A stretch of DNA of 42,814 nucleotides from Fragilaria crotonensis (GCA_022925895.1 JAKSYS010000543.1:1-42814); one strand, 5' to 3'. Shown: positions 19,950 to 34,100, counted from the first letter of the stretch. The notes: a model not told the origin generated them from the letters alone. Program-made: numbers and translations.

Positions 19950-22142
19950 ATATGTAGTTTCTGGTACCTGTCGTTTACATGTGAGATGTGAGATAACGGA
20001 TTAGCGACATTGCAATAGACAAAGCAAGGACGCAGCTTGAAGGAGTGAAGGTACAGAGTAATGCCGCAGTGCATTATGTGCAATGCCTTGTCTAATGAGC
20101 TTGGACACGGACATGGACATGCGAATCATCATGGAAGCATACACTGTACATGTTCTTCAATCCTGCCAGTGACTCACATCTTGATACGGCACAAACTTTA
20201 CTGTGCTACCGAAGCCTCCCCCTGTAGTATTCGTTGTCGACATGATTTTGTTGCAGCAATGACCTTTCAGTAATCAGCAATCAGCAATCTCAAATGGTAG
20301 ATCGGGAGACGGCGGCAGGGCGAAACAGCAAGATTGATGAAGTATTATAAAATGTCAGCAAAGAGGTGAACAAGCGCGTTCCAACCAATCACGAAACTTG
20401 AGTCCAAACTTCAAACCTTGTTCGTGGAAGGTTGAACTGTGTGTGGACTTGAAGGCAGTCGTCGTTCCGACAAAGGGAATGCGCAACAACGCAAGGTGAG
20501 CTGCCCATGCGTTTTAGTATACCTACCGTGTCACTCGTACTGGTCTACTACCGGTAGAGTAATGGAGTACTACTGTACCAGATTATTACTGTTGCAATGA
20601 ATGCTCTGCTGCAAGCCATATGTCATACACGACTTGTCGCTCATTTCTGACGACTCCACGAATGACAACGAGGCCGCCAACCACCAAACCGTTAAAGAAA
20701 AACATATTGTCCCATCAATTCCATACATTTCAGTTTTTGTTCATCAACGTCACCATTTCGTTGGTATTCAGCATAACAATCCAATTTACAAACCTTAATT
20801 CGTACGACAAGAGGACCTTGCAAAAGTCATTCCCGCGCATTGTTAGATGGGACTCGTCAGAATATGTCTTTCAAAGTTTGAAGTGGTGGTTCATGCATGT
20901 ATTACAATTCCCAATGCTAGTCAGACGCCCCTTCAATAATCGGAGTATTACGTATGGAAACTAGAAACACATACTCCAAATTCCAAATACTTCCGATGGG
21001 TGGACTGAACGTGATACACAGTGTTACTAACAGAGTGCCATTTTCGTCTGTACTCAACTTCAGTACATGTCGACTGTTTGTTCTTGGCGCCATTTCTCTA
21101 AAGTGAAACAGGGTTTTGAAATTGCAGCCAAGCGGAGCACATATTAACACACAAAGAAATGGATTGAAAGGACACAAAAAAATGTTTAAAAATATAGCTT
21201 TTTTATAGGAAGACATGCCAAGCTTGTTTCCCACATAATGAGTCAGATCGTATTCCCGCCCCAATTATGTTTGCCCTCAACGGCAGATGCTCCCATACCC
21301 GAGTACTTTTGGAGTTTGCAGTTTGCACTACGCGGTACTAATACACCTCTACTGTACTACTTGTACTACATGTGCAACAACGCCAATTTAGTCGTGACGA
21401 AAGCCACCATTCCGTCACATTGGCACAGCGAAGTGTTGGCAGGTCGCAGGGTCGAAGTCCAAATCCTTGGACCATCGTTATTGAGCGTCAGACATCACAC
21501 TACGGGTACCGGTATAGTACCTGGTAGTACGACTCATTCATCCACGTTTGACAAGGGAACACGAGCGCGATTTTTCTCTCCAGTCGTGCGTCCCTCCTCG
21601 TTCCGCCATGTTTCGAGCACACACCCGATCCGATGTAGATCCTACTGATCACCAACATGATCTTATGTTGGATACTATGCATCACATCAAAGGAATGAAG
21701 TGTCTACAGTCTACAGTACGAATTTGACATGGTGATGAGTGGCAAGAAACTACTCAGCACTACGGGTATTCGTCATTTTTGAAGACTATTGAACTCGGAG
21801 TAGGACCAACAACCAATACATACCAAGGGCTGAGAGTCCCGTCCTCGAAATGATAAACTGGCGAAGGTCAACGTATTGGACGGCTGATTATACTGTCTAA
21901 TACACAGCTGCAAAGTCTTGACACGTGCGGCTGTCTATTCTGCTGTTCAATGTAGGACTAGACGCCAAGGGCACCCCCGTTCATCAATTATTCAAAGTAA
22001 TCGGCAGAGCATTTGAGAGTCGATTAGGAAATCGTCACCAAACGAATGAATGAACATGATGTTCCTCATAATATTGATACTTCAAACTATGATAATCAGC
22101 TCGTTTTAAGACTCAATAGGAACTTGAGCAGCACGCCTGCAA
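19950..22142. other. Intergenic, no gene recognised
   Basis: Open frames at 20620-20964 (+) and 21238-21648 (+) lack domains, splice context and balanced composition, so I leave them out. The region is rich in GTAC/CCGG-centred short palindromes (for example around 20520-20580 and 21500-21530). Confidence 0.5.
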
Positions 22143-24724
22143 TCAATTAACCTGTGCAGGACGCTTTCTTTTCCAATTAAAGAAAAACTTGAATGGATTT
22201 CGACGCTTCTTTCGAACCGCCACTGGCTCTTCGGCCGATGTACAGTTTCGTTTGCATTCTTCTTCGAGGGCTGCAACCTTGGCCTGAAGCTCTTCTACAG
22301 ATATTGTCGATGCGTGCAACTTATCGCCGCACGCCTTCTTTTTGAAGATTTCATCCTTCACGTCCGACTTGCAATGCTTCCAAACTGCAGTCGTGTCAGC
22401 GTGCGCAAGTTGGGTCTCGCGCAAGACCTGCTTCAACGAGTTCATTTCCGACTCCTTGCTCGCAACAACATCCTGTAACGGAACCAGGACACTGGCGCAT
22501 GCCTGTGCTAGATCTCGATTGCACTCGCCTTCGAGGGCTGCAACCTTGGCCTGTAGCTCTTCCACAATTATTGTCGATGCGTGCAATTTATCGCCACAAG
22601 CCTTCTTTTTGAAGATTTCATCCTTCACGTCCGACTTGCAATGCTTCCAAACTGCAGTCGTGTCAGCGTGCGCAAGTTGGGTCTTGTGCAAGAGCTGCTT
22701 CAACGAATTGATTTCCTGTTTATCCCTGGCCGAATTCTTCATCAACGCATCGATTTCCGACTCCTTGTTCGCAACAACATCCTGCAACGGCTCCAGAACC
22801 CCAGCGCATGTTTGTGATTGGTCTCGATTGCACTCGCCTTCGAGGGCTGCAACCTTGGCCTGGAGCTCTTCCACAATTATTGTCGATGCGTGCAATTTAT
22901 GCACCACAAGCCTTCTTTGAAGATTTCATCCTTCACGTCCGACTTGCAATGCTTCCAAACCGCAGTAGTGTCAGCGTGCGCAAGTTGGGTCTTGTGCAAG
23001 AGCTGCTTCAACGAATTGATTTCCTGTTTATCCCTGGCCGAATTCTTCATCAACGCATCGATTTCCGACTCCTTGTTCGCAACAACATCCTGCAACGGCT
23101 CCAGAACCCCAGCGCATGTTTGTGATTGGTCTCGAGTGCACTCGCCTTCGAGGGCTGCAACCTTGGCCTGGAGCTCTTCTACAATTATTGTCGACGCGTG
23201 CAACTTATCACCGCATGCCTTCTTTTTGAAGATTTCGTCCTTCACGTCCGACTTGCAATGCTTCCAAACCGCAGTAGTGTCAGCATGCGCAAGTTGGGTC
23301 TTGTGCAAGAGATGCTTCAACGAATTGATTTCCTGATTATCCTTGGCCGAATTCTGCATCAACGCATCGATTTCCGCCTCCTTGCTTGCAACAACATCCT
23401 GCAAAGGCACCAGAACCCCAGCGCATGATTGTTCTAGATCTCGATTGCACTCGCCTTCAAGGGCTGCAACCTTCGCCTGTAGCTCTTCCACAATTATTGT
23501 CGACGCGTGCAACTTATTGCCACACGCCTTCTTCTTGAAGATTTCGTCCTTCACGTCCGACTTGCAATGCTTCCAAACCGCAGTAGTGTCAGCATGTGCA
23601 AGTTGGGTCTTGTGCCAGAGCTGCTTCAGCGCATTGATTTCCTGTCTATCCTTGGCCGAATTCTGCATCAACGCATTGATTTCCGACTCCTTACTTTCAA
23701 TATTGACCTGCAGCCTTACCAATTCGCTTGATCCTGCGGGCTCGTCACGTTGGCACTCAGCTTGCAGTGCTGTAAGATTTCCTTGAAGCTGCTCGACTAT
23801 TCGTTCTAGGGGATACAGCTTACTGCCACACGCCTTCTTTTTGAAGATTTCATCCTTGACATCCGACTTGCAGTGTTTCCAATCGGCAGTGGTGACTTCA
23901 AGTTTGGAGGTAGTGTCTGCAAGCAATCGCTTCATGGTCATAATATCGCGTTGGTACTGGATGGAATCCTTTTCAAGGTTGGATATTTGTGATTGGTACT
24001 CCTGCGCACCCTTTTGCAGATCAATAACATGAAGTCTGTATTTTTCACTTTCGTCCTTGGATAATTGTAATTCGTTCACTAGTTGCTTGTTTTCGTCAAG
24101 CAGTCCTTTCATTTTGTTTTGCAAGTCGGTAATTTGTCGATGTAGCTCCTCCATGTCCTTGGTTGGCACACCAGTACTAGCGCCGTTTGTGCCATTTGCC
24201 GCGCGGCAGGCATCTTCGGTTAAAAAGGCTACTGTCGACCATGTCGCCTTGCAGAGTGTCAAGTCCTGAATCAAATAACACTCGGTGCCAGAACAGGGTG
24301 ACATGCCGCAGATGCTGTAGCTCAACCCAATCACCCAAAACATTGCCAAAGTGGAAAAGATGTAAATGGAGAGACACCACTTTTCTCGGATATTCAAGTT
24401 CCCAACGTTGCTCAGAGCGTTCCAAGTCTTGCGACGACGGGAGACCTCTGTTTTGACAATGAGCGTATTCTTCGAGGAACTACTTGTAATTATTGAGTCA
24501 TCTCGAGCTTCCGAAACTTTAGTCATGACTTGAAGAGGAGTATTTGTCGTTTTTTGCTTCTTTTCCGCATAGCCTTCCGCTCCAGAAGGTCTCTTATTCT
24601 TCATGAATTCATCCATCTTCGTGCCTTTCCCTGGAAGTATCAACGAATTCTTCTGGCGATGTTGATGTTGTTGCTGCTGCTGCTGTAATGGAGTTCGTCT
24701 CTTGGTTCTCGTATCCACAACCAT
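22143..24724 (-). CDS. Single-pass membrane protein with six Cys-containing coiled-coil repeats
   Basis: Starts MVVDTRTKRRTPLQQQQQQH with a polyQ and basic N-terminus, and has one membrane segment at about residues 116-138 (CLSIYIFSTLAMFWVIGLSY). A long coiled coil follows, then six copies of a unit of about 103 residues, each carrying WKHCKSDVKDEIFKKKACG and an LQAKVAALEGEC-type block, so several cysteines recur at fixed positions. It ends in a very basic tail (KKRRNPFKFFFNWKRKRP). This looks like a type II protein with a lumenal or extracellular rod, possibly disulphide-linked. Around 22905-22918 the frame breaks because a run of five T in the other repeats is three T here; the frame then resumes to the stop at 22143. 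No family recognised. Confidence 0.75.
22230..23900 (-). repeat. Tandem 309-bp coding repeats
   Basis: The marker GAAGATTTC recurs at 22343, 22611, 22919, 23228, 23537 and 23843, giving spacings of 268, 308, 309, 309 and 306 bp. The two units around 22611-22918 and 22919-23227 differ by only a handful of bases, indicating recent unit duplication. The 268-bp unit lacks about 14 codons. Confidence 0.9.
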
Positions 24725-27677
24725 TACGAATCAGGTATTGCTGAACTTGTATAGCTGCAAACAGATCGCGTCTGGTGGCTGGTTGTATCTTCGTTGTCGT
24801 ATGTTAAACGACAGGTGTAACGAAATAGTTGTGAATGTGTTGCCAAGGCAAACGGTCATCATTCCCAGTGTCGCACTCAGAGTGTATAATATATAACTGT
24901 AACGGTCACTTTTTGGTTCGACCAATTGGAGTCGAGTACAGGTTCGAATCACTCGAATCACGTGTCGAACAATGGTCGAATCGGGATTTATCTGCGCACG
25001 ACGTTCAAGTACTACATCTTCAGAGCGAGGCGATGCTATCGAGTCGACAGTACCTCTGACGTATCTTGAGTGCTGTCTCCTCGCATGATATGTTCTGTAG
25101 ACCTAAGTGCAACCAGTACGATTATCCATCAAAGGTCAACATGCATGATCACAATATGATGATTTGTTGTCAGGAATCCTCTTCTGACAGCACATCTAAA
25201 TTCTACCACCAAGCATGCGATGACAATGTTTCTTGGATTAAGCAGCAGATGACAAATTAGGCGGATCTCTGCAGGATACAAAGGCTGCCATCATTCGGTA
25301 GTTAACTTGTTTTTCCATATGTTTGGGCCTGCTGGCACCAGTTTACAAGCTATATCGAGCTATTTAACCTCCTCCAGCAAGCAATTGCTGCTTGCTTTTG
25401 GTTCTCTTCAAGAAAGCGTGTGTAGTCGTCACACAAGAAGGTTGTTTTGGTAGTGGTAGGTACCCCTGTTAGCTGCTGGTGTCTTGTTCATGAAACATGA
25501 TGATGACAAGTTCAGGATGGGACAATCATCTACACATCTTTATGCAACAAAGTAGCTACTTCTCCGGTGGCCATCACTGTTAATGTGCTCTTCTATCACT
25601 ATGAAGAAGCAGATTGACAACACCAATTAAAGAAAAAGACGAGGATTCTAGCAGGCTCCCTGATTCCATTGGCAGAATAGACTGCACGTATTGCTAATGG
25701 AAAAGTTGCATTGTTTCCGGGGCATGTTCCAAGTCAGGAGGTACTAGTACTAAGTCTGGGTGTGCTATTGTACAGAGCTAGCTACTCATCTCTTTCCACA
25801 TGGTTATCCTTGAACTACTTAAACCCGCAATAGGAAGGCAGATGTGTTCTGTGACAGAGCACTTGAGCATGTGGTTCATCCTGAAGGAAAGGATTATTAT
25901 ATCTTCAATAGCAGAAGAAGGCGATGCTGCAGAGCAGCTGTAAGAAGACAGCTATAGTATGTGGACACGTGATTATTGTAATGTTTGACTCATGGTAACG
26001 GATGCTAGGGAATTAGTTAGGAAAACTGGAGCAGCCAGAGTGCACAGTAGGTGCTGACGTATACTAGACATTACTGTGGACAAAAGGGATTGATAGAACG
26101 GCGGCGGTATTGGGGGTTTAGGGGAATATAGCCTGAGGTGTACTGGGTAGCATACAGAAACTATGCAGTGACAAGTTGTTGCTTTAATCCTTGAGAGGAC
26201 GCGTAGAAGCAATTTCAGTCACTTAAAGCCAGCATGGCTTGTTGGTGACAGCAGGATTATTTGATTTGATCATCCAGCATGGCAGCACAAAGTAATTCTG
26301 AAAACAGGCAACAAGAATGACAGATGGATGTCATAAAAAAGTCTCAAGATATCTTGTTGAATGATAAGAGTTGCCTCCAAAATACTAGCCTGTTGACTTG
26401 AACCAGAGTTGGAAGTGAGGAGTTAGTTCCAGCGCTTTCATAATTCCAGTGCTGAGTACTAGGCCTGAAGCACCCTTGTGACTCGGCCCACGTAAGCAGT
26501 AGTAGCTCACCGGATCCGATTATCGGCAGGCGAAATGGAATCATCCAGTGACGAGGTGTTGGTGTAGCCCCCCTTGCTGGAGTCTGGGTATCACGGTGTC
26601 GTTGTATTGAAGGAAAGCACAGACCGTACGTGCCGTTAGTGGAACTTCAACTTTGGATACCCGGTTTCAATAAGCAATTCCTATGTCGACCAATACAGGG
26701 CTCTAGCTAGAATGACTTGAAGTCGGAGTTGGCCTACTAGACTGCAAGTTGAACATCAAAGAAAGATGGACATTGAACTCTGTTTTTTTTTGGCACTACT
26801 ACTCTATGGTCTACAAAGACCTCCCTCTCTCTTAGTTCTGCAGTACTCCAGTAGACCACAATGCGCTCCAGTTGTGGTATAGCGTGTGTAATAGATAGGG
26901 CAGCCCTTATGGCAAACTCGTTCACTTCTGATCAGAACACTGGAATTTCAATTCGAGTATGACCCCAAACAATGACTTCGCTGTTGCAAGCTTTGTTACG
27001 TTGTGGAAGTGTGAATGAAACCTTGCCCAGGACATCCAGAAACGTCATGATGCTCAGAAGACAATAAACGTTTCAAATACTATCCGCAATTGGATGCCGT
27101 ACTATAAGAAGGGTAAACTAAGTTCTATTGTCAGACATGTCAGTTCCAGCGCGATCCTCTGAAACGTTTTCAATCGGAAGTATTCCCCTTCACGAAAACA
27201 CATGTAGCTTTGACGTTTTGGCGACATAAGTCTGGCATGTCATTCCTTGTTTGTGATAGTGAAAAGTCCTCTGCGTGCTCGAAATTAGCTCCTGCGTTCG
27301 TCGTGGTACAATATACAAAATGGGCAATACTGATTTTCGCGGAGACATTTGCGTCAGTACTCGTGAGTTCAGTAGGATTTTGTCCATTTTTCTGCCGGAC
27401 GCACTGTACTTACAAGATTCCTTGTCCTGGACTTCTCCAGTTCTGTGGACTTCGTCTGCTGATTCCTACAGTCTGCCATAGTGCCGCATGTTTGCAACAT
27501 GAGTTTAGGCTACGCGTCATCTACGCGCGATCAATCTGCCACATAGACGTCTCGGACAGCGGAGTGTGGGCACAATAGTAATGAAAAGCACCTTTGCATT
27601 TTCGGTTTTTCAATCCAACCACGGTAGAGTATACGTTTCATCAAGCGTTCATTAACACCTTGTTGTCAAAAGTCATC
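24725..27677. other. Long intergenic stretch, no gene recognised
   Basis: Nearly 3 kb without a supportable gene. All open frames are short, lack domains and are interrupted. Possible old element remains around 25300-26700 could not be identified. The last few hundred bases should hold the kinase promoter. Confidence 0.5.
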
Positions 27678-29130
27678 ATGTCTCGTCGATCTGAAACGGG
27701 AAGAAATGGTAGCATAAGCGACTCTCTCCCGCAGACTCTGTCCGAACGCGGAACAGACATCCTAAAGGACGTCTTGAATTCTCCAATCTTCTCGTCAGGC
27801 CTTGTCAACGAGCAGGTTCCGTCATTCGCTCGCGATGGTAAGTTCGAAACAATCAACATCGGCTCATTCATTTCATGGAGGTCTCATTGATTCTTAACAC
27901 CATCATTACTCACAGACATCAAGCTCGGCGAGGTGCTTGGATTCGGAACCTTCGGGGTCGTACGAGAAGTCACTGAGATTCGATGCAGTCACGCGGTCAT
28001 CGGTAATGGCATGCCAAACACAGAGGCACTAGTTGATTCTTCATCCTTTCTTTACCTCAATGACACTCTTTCTGGCGATGCCCCTGCTGGAGCATCAGTA
28101 TCGCCGACTGGGGTGTCGCAGCATTTGAACCAAAATGATAGATTCGCCGTGACACGACTGCAAATGTCGACTCGATGCTTTCGAGGTGGTGATGCACGAT
28201 ACGCCCTGAAACACTTATTGCTCGAGGATGCCAACGAGAAGGAGAGTGATAACGCCCGAATTGATCTCGCAATTGAAGTCAAATATCTTCAAGTTCTATC
28301 CCATCCTCACATCATTAAGTTGCGAGGACTTTTCCAGACTGATGATCCATTTCATCTAGCATATTTCTTCATTATGGATCGGCTTTATGATACACTAGAA
28401 GACAAAATGAAAGAATGGACAGGTTGCCAGCGAAGCTTATGGAAAGAAACGTTCTCTTCTTGTTATGGAGATCCGATGGATCATGAGTATATTCCGGAGA
28501 AAGATTTGATGACGCAACGACTTCTAGTTGCCCACGACATCGCTTCAGCCTTTGATTACATGCATACCAACAAAGTGTTGCACCGGTGAGTCAAAATATC
28601 GTAAATTCAGGATCATCATGTCGCATACATCGACATGCATTCTCACTCTTTTGCTATGCAGTGACATCAAACCTCAAAATATGGGATTTGATGTTCGTGG
28701 CAACATTAAGGTGTTCGACTTTGGTCTCGCAAAGTCACTCGTCCCGGAACTCAAGCGCAATGTGGACTGCTATATAATTTGACAGCCAAGTCCGGCTCGC
28801 TACCGTACATGGCACCAGAGGTGGCCATGTCAAAACCATACAACGAGAAATGTGACGTGTATTCGTTCGGCATTCTCTTCTACGAAATCGTCGCATTGAA
28901 GCCTCCATTTTCGCAACATGTACTGAAGAATTATACTGCCAAAGTCTTGAAGGGTGGAGCGCGTCCTCCTATCAAACGCACTTTCCTCGTGCACCAAGAA
29001 AATTCTCAAGAGTTCATGGTCCGTGTCGCACACTAACCGACCAGACATGGCAACGATTGTCAAGCTAATTCAAAGCGACGTTGAGCTCTTGGAACAGGAG
29101 CCCTCGTCCACGCCCGGTCAAACCATATGA
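27678..29130 (+). CDS. Protein kinase, three exons
   Basis: Exon 1 is 27678-27837 (MSRRSETGRNGSISD), exon 2 is 27916-28585 and exon 3 starts at 28662; introns are 78 and 76 nt. Kinase motifs in order: glycine loop LGFGTFGVV, lysine in YALKHLLLED, HRDIKPQN (created by the second splice), DFG in KVFDFGLAK, APE in LPYMAPEVA, and CDVYSFGILFYE. An insertion of about 60 residues (with SVSPTGVSQHLNQND) separates the glycine loop from the lysine, and another precedes the HRD motif. Exon 3 contains two small frameshifts, near 28775 (a TATATA stretch) and near 28980, after which KILKSSWSVSHTNRPDMATI supplies subdomain XI; stop TGA at 29128-29130. A serine/threonine kinase is likely. Substrate and pathway cannot be read from the sequence. 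Confidence 0.85.
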
Positions 29131-31156
29131 TGAATCTTTCCAAGCACAGTTTAAATGGTGGTCGTGATGACAAGTCGTCGTCACAAGGATTCGATGACGA
29201 TAAACACCCGGTGAAGGTACTTTCCGTGTTCTAAACGGAGACCCTTGACATCGTTGCAATTAACCGCGCAAACCCAAGTCTTCATACCCAACACGAATAA
29301 ATAGATTGCATTGTGAGCCTTTCTCCCAGTCAGTTTATGTACTTCATTTGGTTTTGTGCTTACGTAGGAAGGCATGAGTACACTTTTGTACCTCCGAGAC
29401 AGATGCAACACAACTCCTATCGTTGGAGAGTAGTCACTCTGCTGTATATGTGATGAATCCCTGAAAAAGACAATTCGCTCGATTTCTTGTCGTGTCGACA
29501 TTTTCTTATGCTGGCCGCATTATTCCGAGCGGATTAAATCCAAAAAGTACGTTGTGCTTTACATATGCGTCTCTGTTTGTGCGGGTATGCACTGATACTC
29601 TGATGCCATGGTTGTTCGTCTGATCTTCCATGATCGTGGGAGACCAAGCATTGTGGGCAGGGCATGAATCAATGCCTGCATACATCTATAGCTCGTATAG
29701 TCGGTCAACTACTCGCAACAGTACTGGAATATGTCAGGTGCTTCAAATCTCATAGTTTAGGTATTTACTTTCATCGAAGCTCTGAAAGGTGAAATGAAAC
29801 CCTTTGCCTCGTCTGGGGTCAGTTGAACACACGTATCCCTTCGTTGTCGCCGTCGCTGTTGTATCGATAATGGATGGTGATAATATGAGGTCCATGAGCT
29901 CAGAAAATGATACATCTTGGAGGCGCAAGGACGGCCTTTTCGACAAAGGAATGGAGACATGCGCACTGCTGCTAGTCAACGGAATGGCAGGTTCATGGCG
30001 TCGACTGGCGAACTTTCGCCGTTTGCATGGTCGACACTGACAGTCGTTAGTGGCAGTGCACACTGTCAACGATACGCGACACTTTGATTTGTTTTCTTAA
30101 TCTCCTGTTGCCTTTGGCCGTGACAGTTGTTTGATGGAGAATGATGAAGTCCAGATTGTCAAGTTCCATTATCATGTTGGTGGTTGCTGAAGGTCAGATT
30201 TGCGATTTTGATTCGTTTTGACCCGATTACATTGGATAGAAATTGTGATTCGAAAATTTTCAATACCAGGTGTGTCTTGTTACGATTTTTGGTATGATGA
30301 GACATGGGGTAGGAGTGTTTTATGATCACGTAGTTTTCGTGTGTTCGACGTTTCTCCAGAATTCCAATCATGTCCATGAGCCCATGTCTCGCAGAAGTCG
30401 TACGTTTCATCAAAACAGGGTCGATTCAGGCGCGATGTGCAATATGCAGCACTACCAACGCCGCACAACGAGAAGTCGGAAGTTTTGAGTGATGGTTCAC
30501 GGCATTTAATTGCTGATGCTGAACAGAACGATGTGCAAGTTGCGCGGAGTACTTGTACTCTAATGGCCATGGTGTGTTTGCACCATGAAGTGGCGGGTTT
30601 CATTGTTTCAATGTGGAGATCAGAGTCTGCGGAACACGAATCGCGTCACACTGTGACGTCACGGTATAGTCTCCTCGTGGTTGTTACATATCATATGTAT
30701 ATCATATATCATTGACATATGACCAGTGACATGTGACATGTGACCATGACGACGGTGCTTTGTGCTTTACCCTGCCACAGTGTGGCTTGTACAATACGGG
30801 ATACGGGGAACTGTGGTACTCCAGTACATCGGAGATCTTGGTAATAGTACATGTATATGAATGTATACTGCACAGTACACCGAATCTACCGGTAGGCATG
30901 GTATGGTAGTTCTTGCCGAGTATTCGGCGTACAGTACCACTTAACCACTGTACGCCAGTATGTCGTATGTTGCGTTACTGTATGCATATGCGTCTTGCTT
31001 TGAGCAGTTTTCCACAAGTAATGGAAGGGGCGAATTGCGTGACTTCCGTATCTTCAAGCAATCTCGACACTAAGGCGAGGTCAGTCGACACTCTCAACTT
31101 GTTGACATTGCCACATTCCTGGGAACTAACCTCGTCTCAACCAGGAGAAGACTATA
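29131..31156. other. Intergenic, mostly empty
   Basis: Apart from a weak candidate ORF at 29743-30169 (-) nothing coding is supported. The part from 30650 to 31000 is rich in short palindromes such as TACCGGTA and GTACAGTAC and in CATATG-type alternations. Confidence 0.5.
29743..30169 (-). CDS. Small hypothetical protein, weak candidate
   Basis: A minus-strand frame from ATG 30169 (MELDNLDFIILHQTTV) reaches a stop near 30045, but a neighbouring frame continues with NDCQCRPCKRRKFASRRHEP and ends FDESKYLNYEI at 29743. Joining them needs one single-base shift, of the kind common in this window. A basic cluster and a Ser/Pro-rich middle are visible; no domain is recognised. It may be spurious. 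Confidence 0.3.
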
Positions 31157-34100
31157 ATGGATAATTTTACCATGGATAATTCTACCATGGATAGCTTGAC
31201 AATACCATCACAGGTGTACTCACCGGTACGTCGTGAGCTTGCCGGATCTGTGTAAGCTGCGTCTCATTCTCATGTATGGGAGTACGCATTCTGTCCTGCG
31301 TCTCCTTTCCCATAATTCTGTGCCCTTCCTCTAACTCGTCCTTGCCGTCTGCTATCAGAATCCTGCCATCGAAATCTTGCGAAGTGCTCCAAGTATGGGT
31401 AGGAATGAAGAGTTTGCGCTCTTGGCCTCTGAGGATCAAGAAATAGATCGAATATACATCGGGACTGATGTTTCTCGGGTACTTCTATCTTGCCTTCTTT
31501 TTCGTATGGACTGGAGTCGTTTTGATGTTCAAATGCATGGGACCAGAAAAGGTTGGGTTCTGGTCAGGACACGCCATGCAGCCGATCGAAGTGCAACCCA
31601 AGTCATTCATCCGACGATATAGGATTATATTGGTTCGATCCGTCGTTGGTAAGGCAGCTTTGGTGTGGATAGCCTTCGTCATTGTCTTTTTGACTGTGGG
31701 ACTGAATGGTCTAAACGAAGCCAAGACGTTGTTCAAGGAGAGCTTCATTGTAAGTCAACCTCGAAATGCATTTGCAATCTCATTGCTCTAGTGACTATAC
31801 CGTACTGAAAATCCTGCGACATAGGAACTGAATACCGTGATTGATGCAGCCGCTGCGGCCAAGCAGAACTTCAATTCCAGACTGACGAAGCTATCGTGAT
31901 GAGGACAACGTGGTGTTGGACATGACAAGCTTTGCCGCTTACAGGACATCAGAAGGGCAGCAACGAAAGCAGCAGCATTCCACTCAGCATAGGGCTCGAC
32001 GCACAGCTCGCATCACATCTTCTGTGCGTCGGGCGAACACTGACGAGGAAACGGCGAGTAAGCTAGATGCTCTGTTTGCAAAGTTAGCATCTGAGTCCGC
32101 TGCAACCGATGCTCAAACTCCCACCCCAAGTCCAGTCAGAACAGCATCGAATCGTCCTGAAGGCAACGTGCACGGCAGAAATACGAATCGACCTATAAGT
32201 TTGAATCTCGGTTTCCTTGCTAACGCTCCTGTCGCCAATGTGGATGGCGCGAATACGAATCAACCTACAATTGTCTTGAATCTCGGTGATCTTGCAGACA
32301 TTCCCATTGCCAATGTGGATGACGCGAAAACGGATCAACCATTACTGGATCTAAGTTTTCTTTCAGTTACAGATGCACCCGTTGCCAATGTGGATGGAAC
32401 GAATACAGATCAACCATCAGATTTACGTTTGGCTTCCCCGACTGATCCTCCCGTGGCAAACTTGGGTGGAGCGGATACTGATCAACCTGTGTTTGATACT
32501 TCCTTCAATATCCCTTCTGAATCAGATCAGGCCTCGCCCGTTTCGACTGTTACCGTTTCTACCGAATTGAATCAGACGTTGGATCTCAGCGTCTTCGGCG
32601 ACTCTACAGGACTATTCGTCAACTCGACTGAGGATTTCGCTAATTTGATTGGTTTGAGTAGCTTTGCGGGAGATGACGCGTTCAAGGCCTTAATTCTGAA
32701 TGCTCTATTCTCCTTGATGATGCTCGATGACTTCATGGCAGCCGAACTTGAGGAGGATGAATGGCATCAATGCTACAACGGAAGTCGCCGAGATGTTGAA
32801 CGCAACAGCTTTGACTGTGAATCCTCCCAACGCTCTCGCGTATGTACTTGCCATTCCATGGTTGTTGGTGCCCTTCGTTTTGTTCATTGTTGTGGTGATG
32901 GCTGGGAGATCGAGGGCCAACGCGAAGATTTTGCCGCGTATTGCACGATATACGATGCCATTGCTTTGTCTCTTGACCATGGCGTCAACCGCTCTGGCAA
33001 TTATCATGTTAGCCTATGCGACCGCCAATGCTGGTAAGTCGTGTTTGTCATTGATCTATGGATATCCATTGTCATTGCTGTCGCGGCTCACTGAATGACT
33101 ACACGCATGTTCTTAGACTTTTGTTCGGGTGGTCAGAGCAACACTCCTGACGAAACAATTTTGGAAATGGTCTTAGCAAGGGGCTTCGAAGCAGACAGCT
33201 TGGTCTTCTTGGCAACAGAATACTATGTGTCACAATGTGATGCAGAATACCCATATGACTTTGTAGACACGTTCATGAAGGAACTTGAAACTGCCAGTTT
33301 AGCAATTTCGGCTGTGGAATCCGCCATTGCGACGAAAACTATGGAATCTATAGTTGCCGAATGCGGCTCTGACGCCGAGGGGATCGATTCTCTCCTGTCG
33401 GCTATGAACTCTCGCCTACTGGAGGTAGGGAGCGCTTTGGATGATGCTCTATCAAGTTTGTCGTGTGATTCGGTGGTACCGACGTTTACTAACACAGCCT
33501 ACGATGATGCATGTGATGTCAGTGTAAGCGGTCTTTACTACTGTTATGTGTGTAAGTTTCATCATGAATGGGTGGTTTCTTTCTCTATATTGACGCAACC
33601 TTTTGTTTTCGCTCTCACAAATGTTCTGCCTCTCCTTTCGGACGTTAGCATTCATCGTGATGGCGTTCACAGGCATGATAATGATAACCCTGCGCACGGC
33701 GTTTGTCCCCGTCACAGGTACACAACAAACGAAGGACGCTAAAGGTAATCTCAAGGGAAGGGCAATAGACGATATGGAGACTGGCAATCTTGACCAATCA
33801 GATGAGGATGTTGACTTTTCTGAGAGTGAATCAGATAGTGACGAAGACAAGGCCATTGATTCCGATTCAAGAGGGAAACAGAAAAGCGATTCTGATGAAG
33901 ATGACGGTTCAGAAAAGGATGAGAACTCAGATGACGATAATGGCAATTCGGAAGATGGTAATGACTCCGACAATGATCAAGATTCTGAAGAAGACGCAGA
34001 TTCGGAGAATGATGCCGGGTCGGAGAAAGATGGAACTTCTGACAATAAGGAGTCCTCGGATCAAGACGAAAGCTCTGACGATGATGAAGATTCAGGCGAG

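Noticed and set aside
20620-21648. Two plus-strand frames of 114 and 136 codons
   Set aside because: No domain, no conserved neighbours, low-complexity composition; likely chance.
24930-24965. GGTTCGAATCA sequence like a tRNA B box
   Set aside because: No matching A box or acceptor stem can be folded around it.
30280-30603. 107-codon minus-strand frame
   Set aside because: No domain, overlaps another chance frame on the plus strand, no splice or start context.
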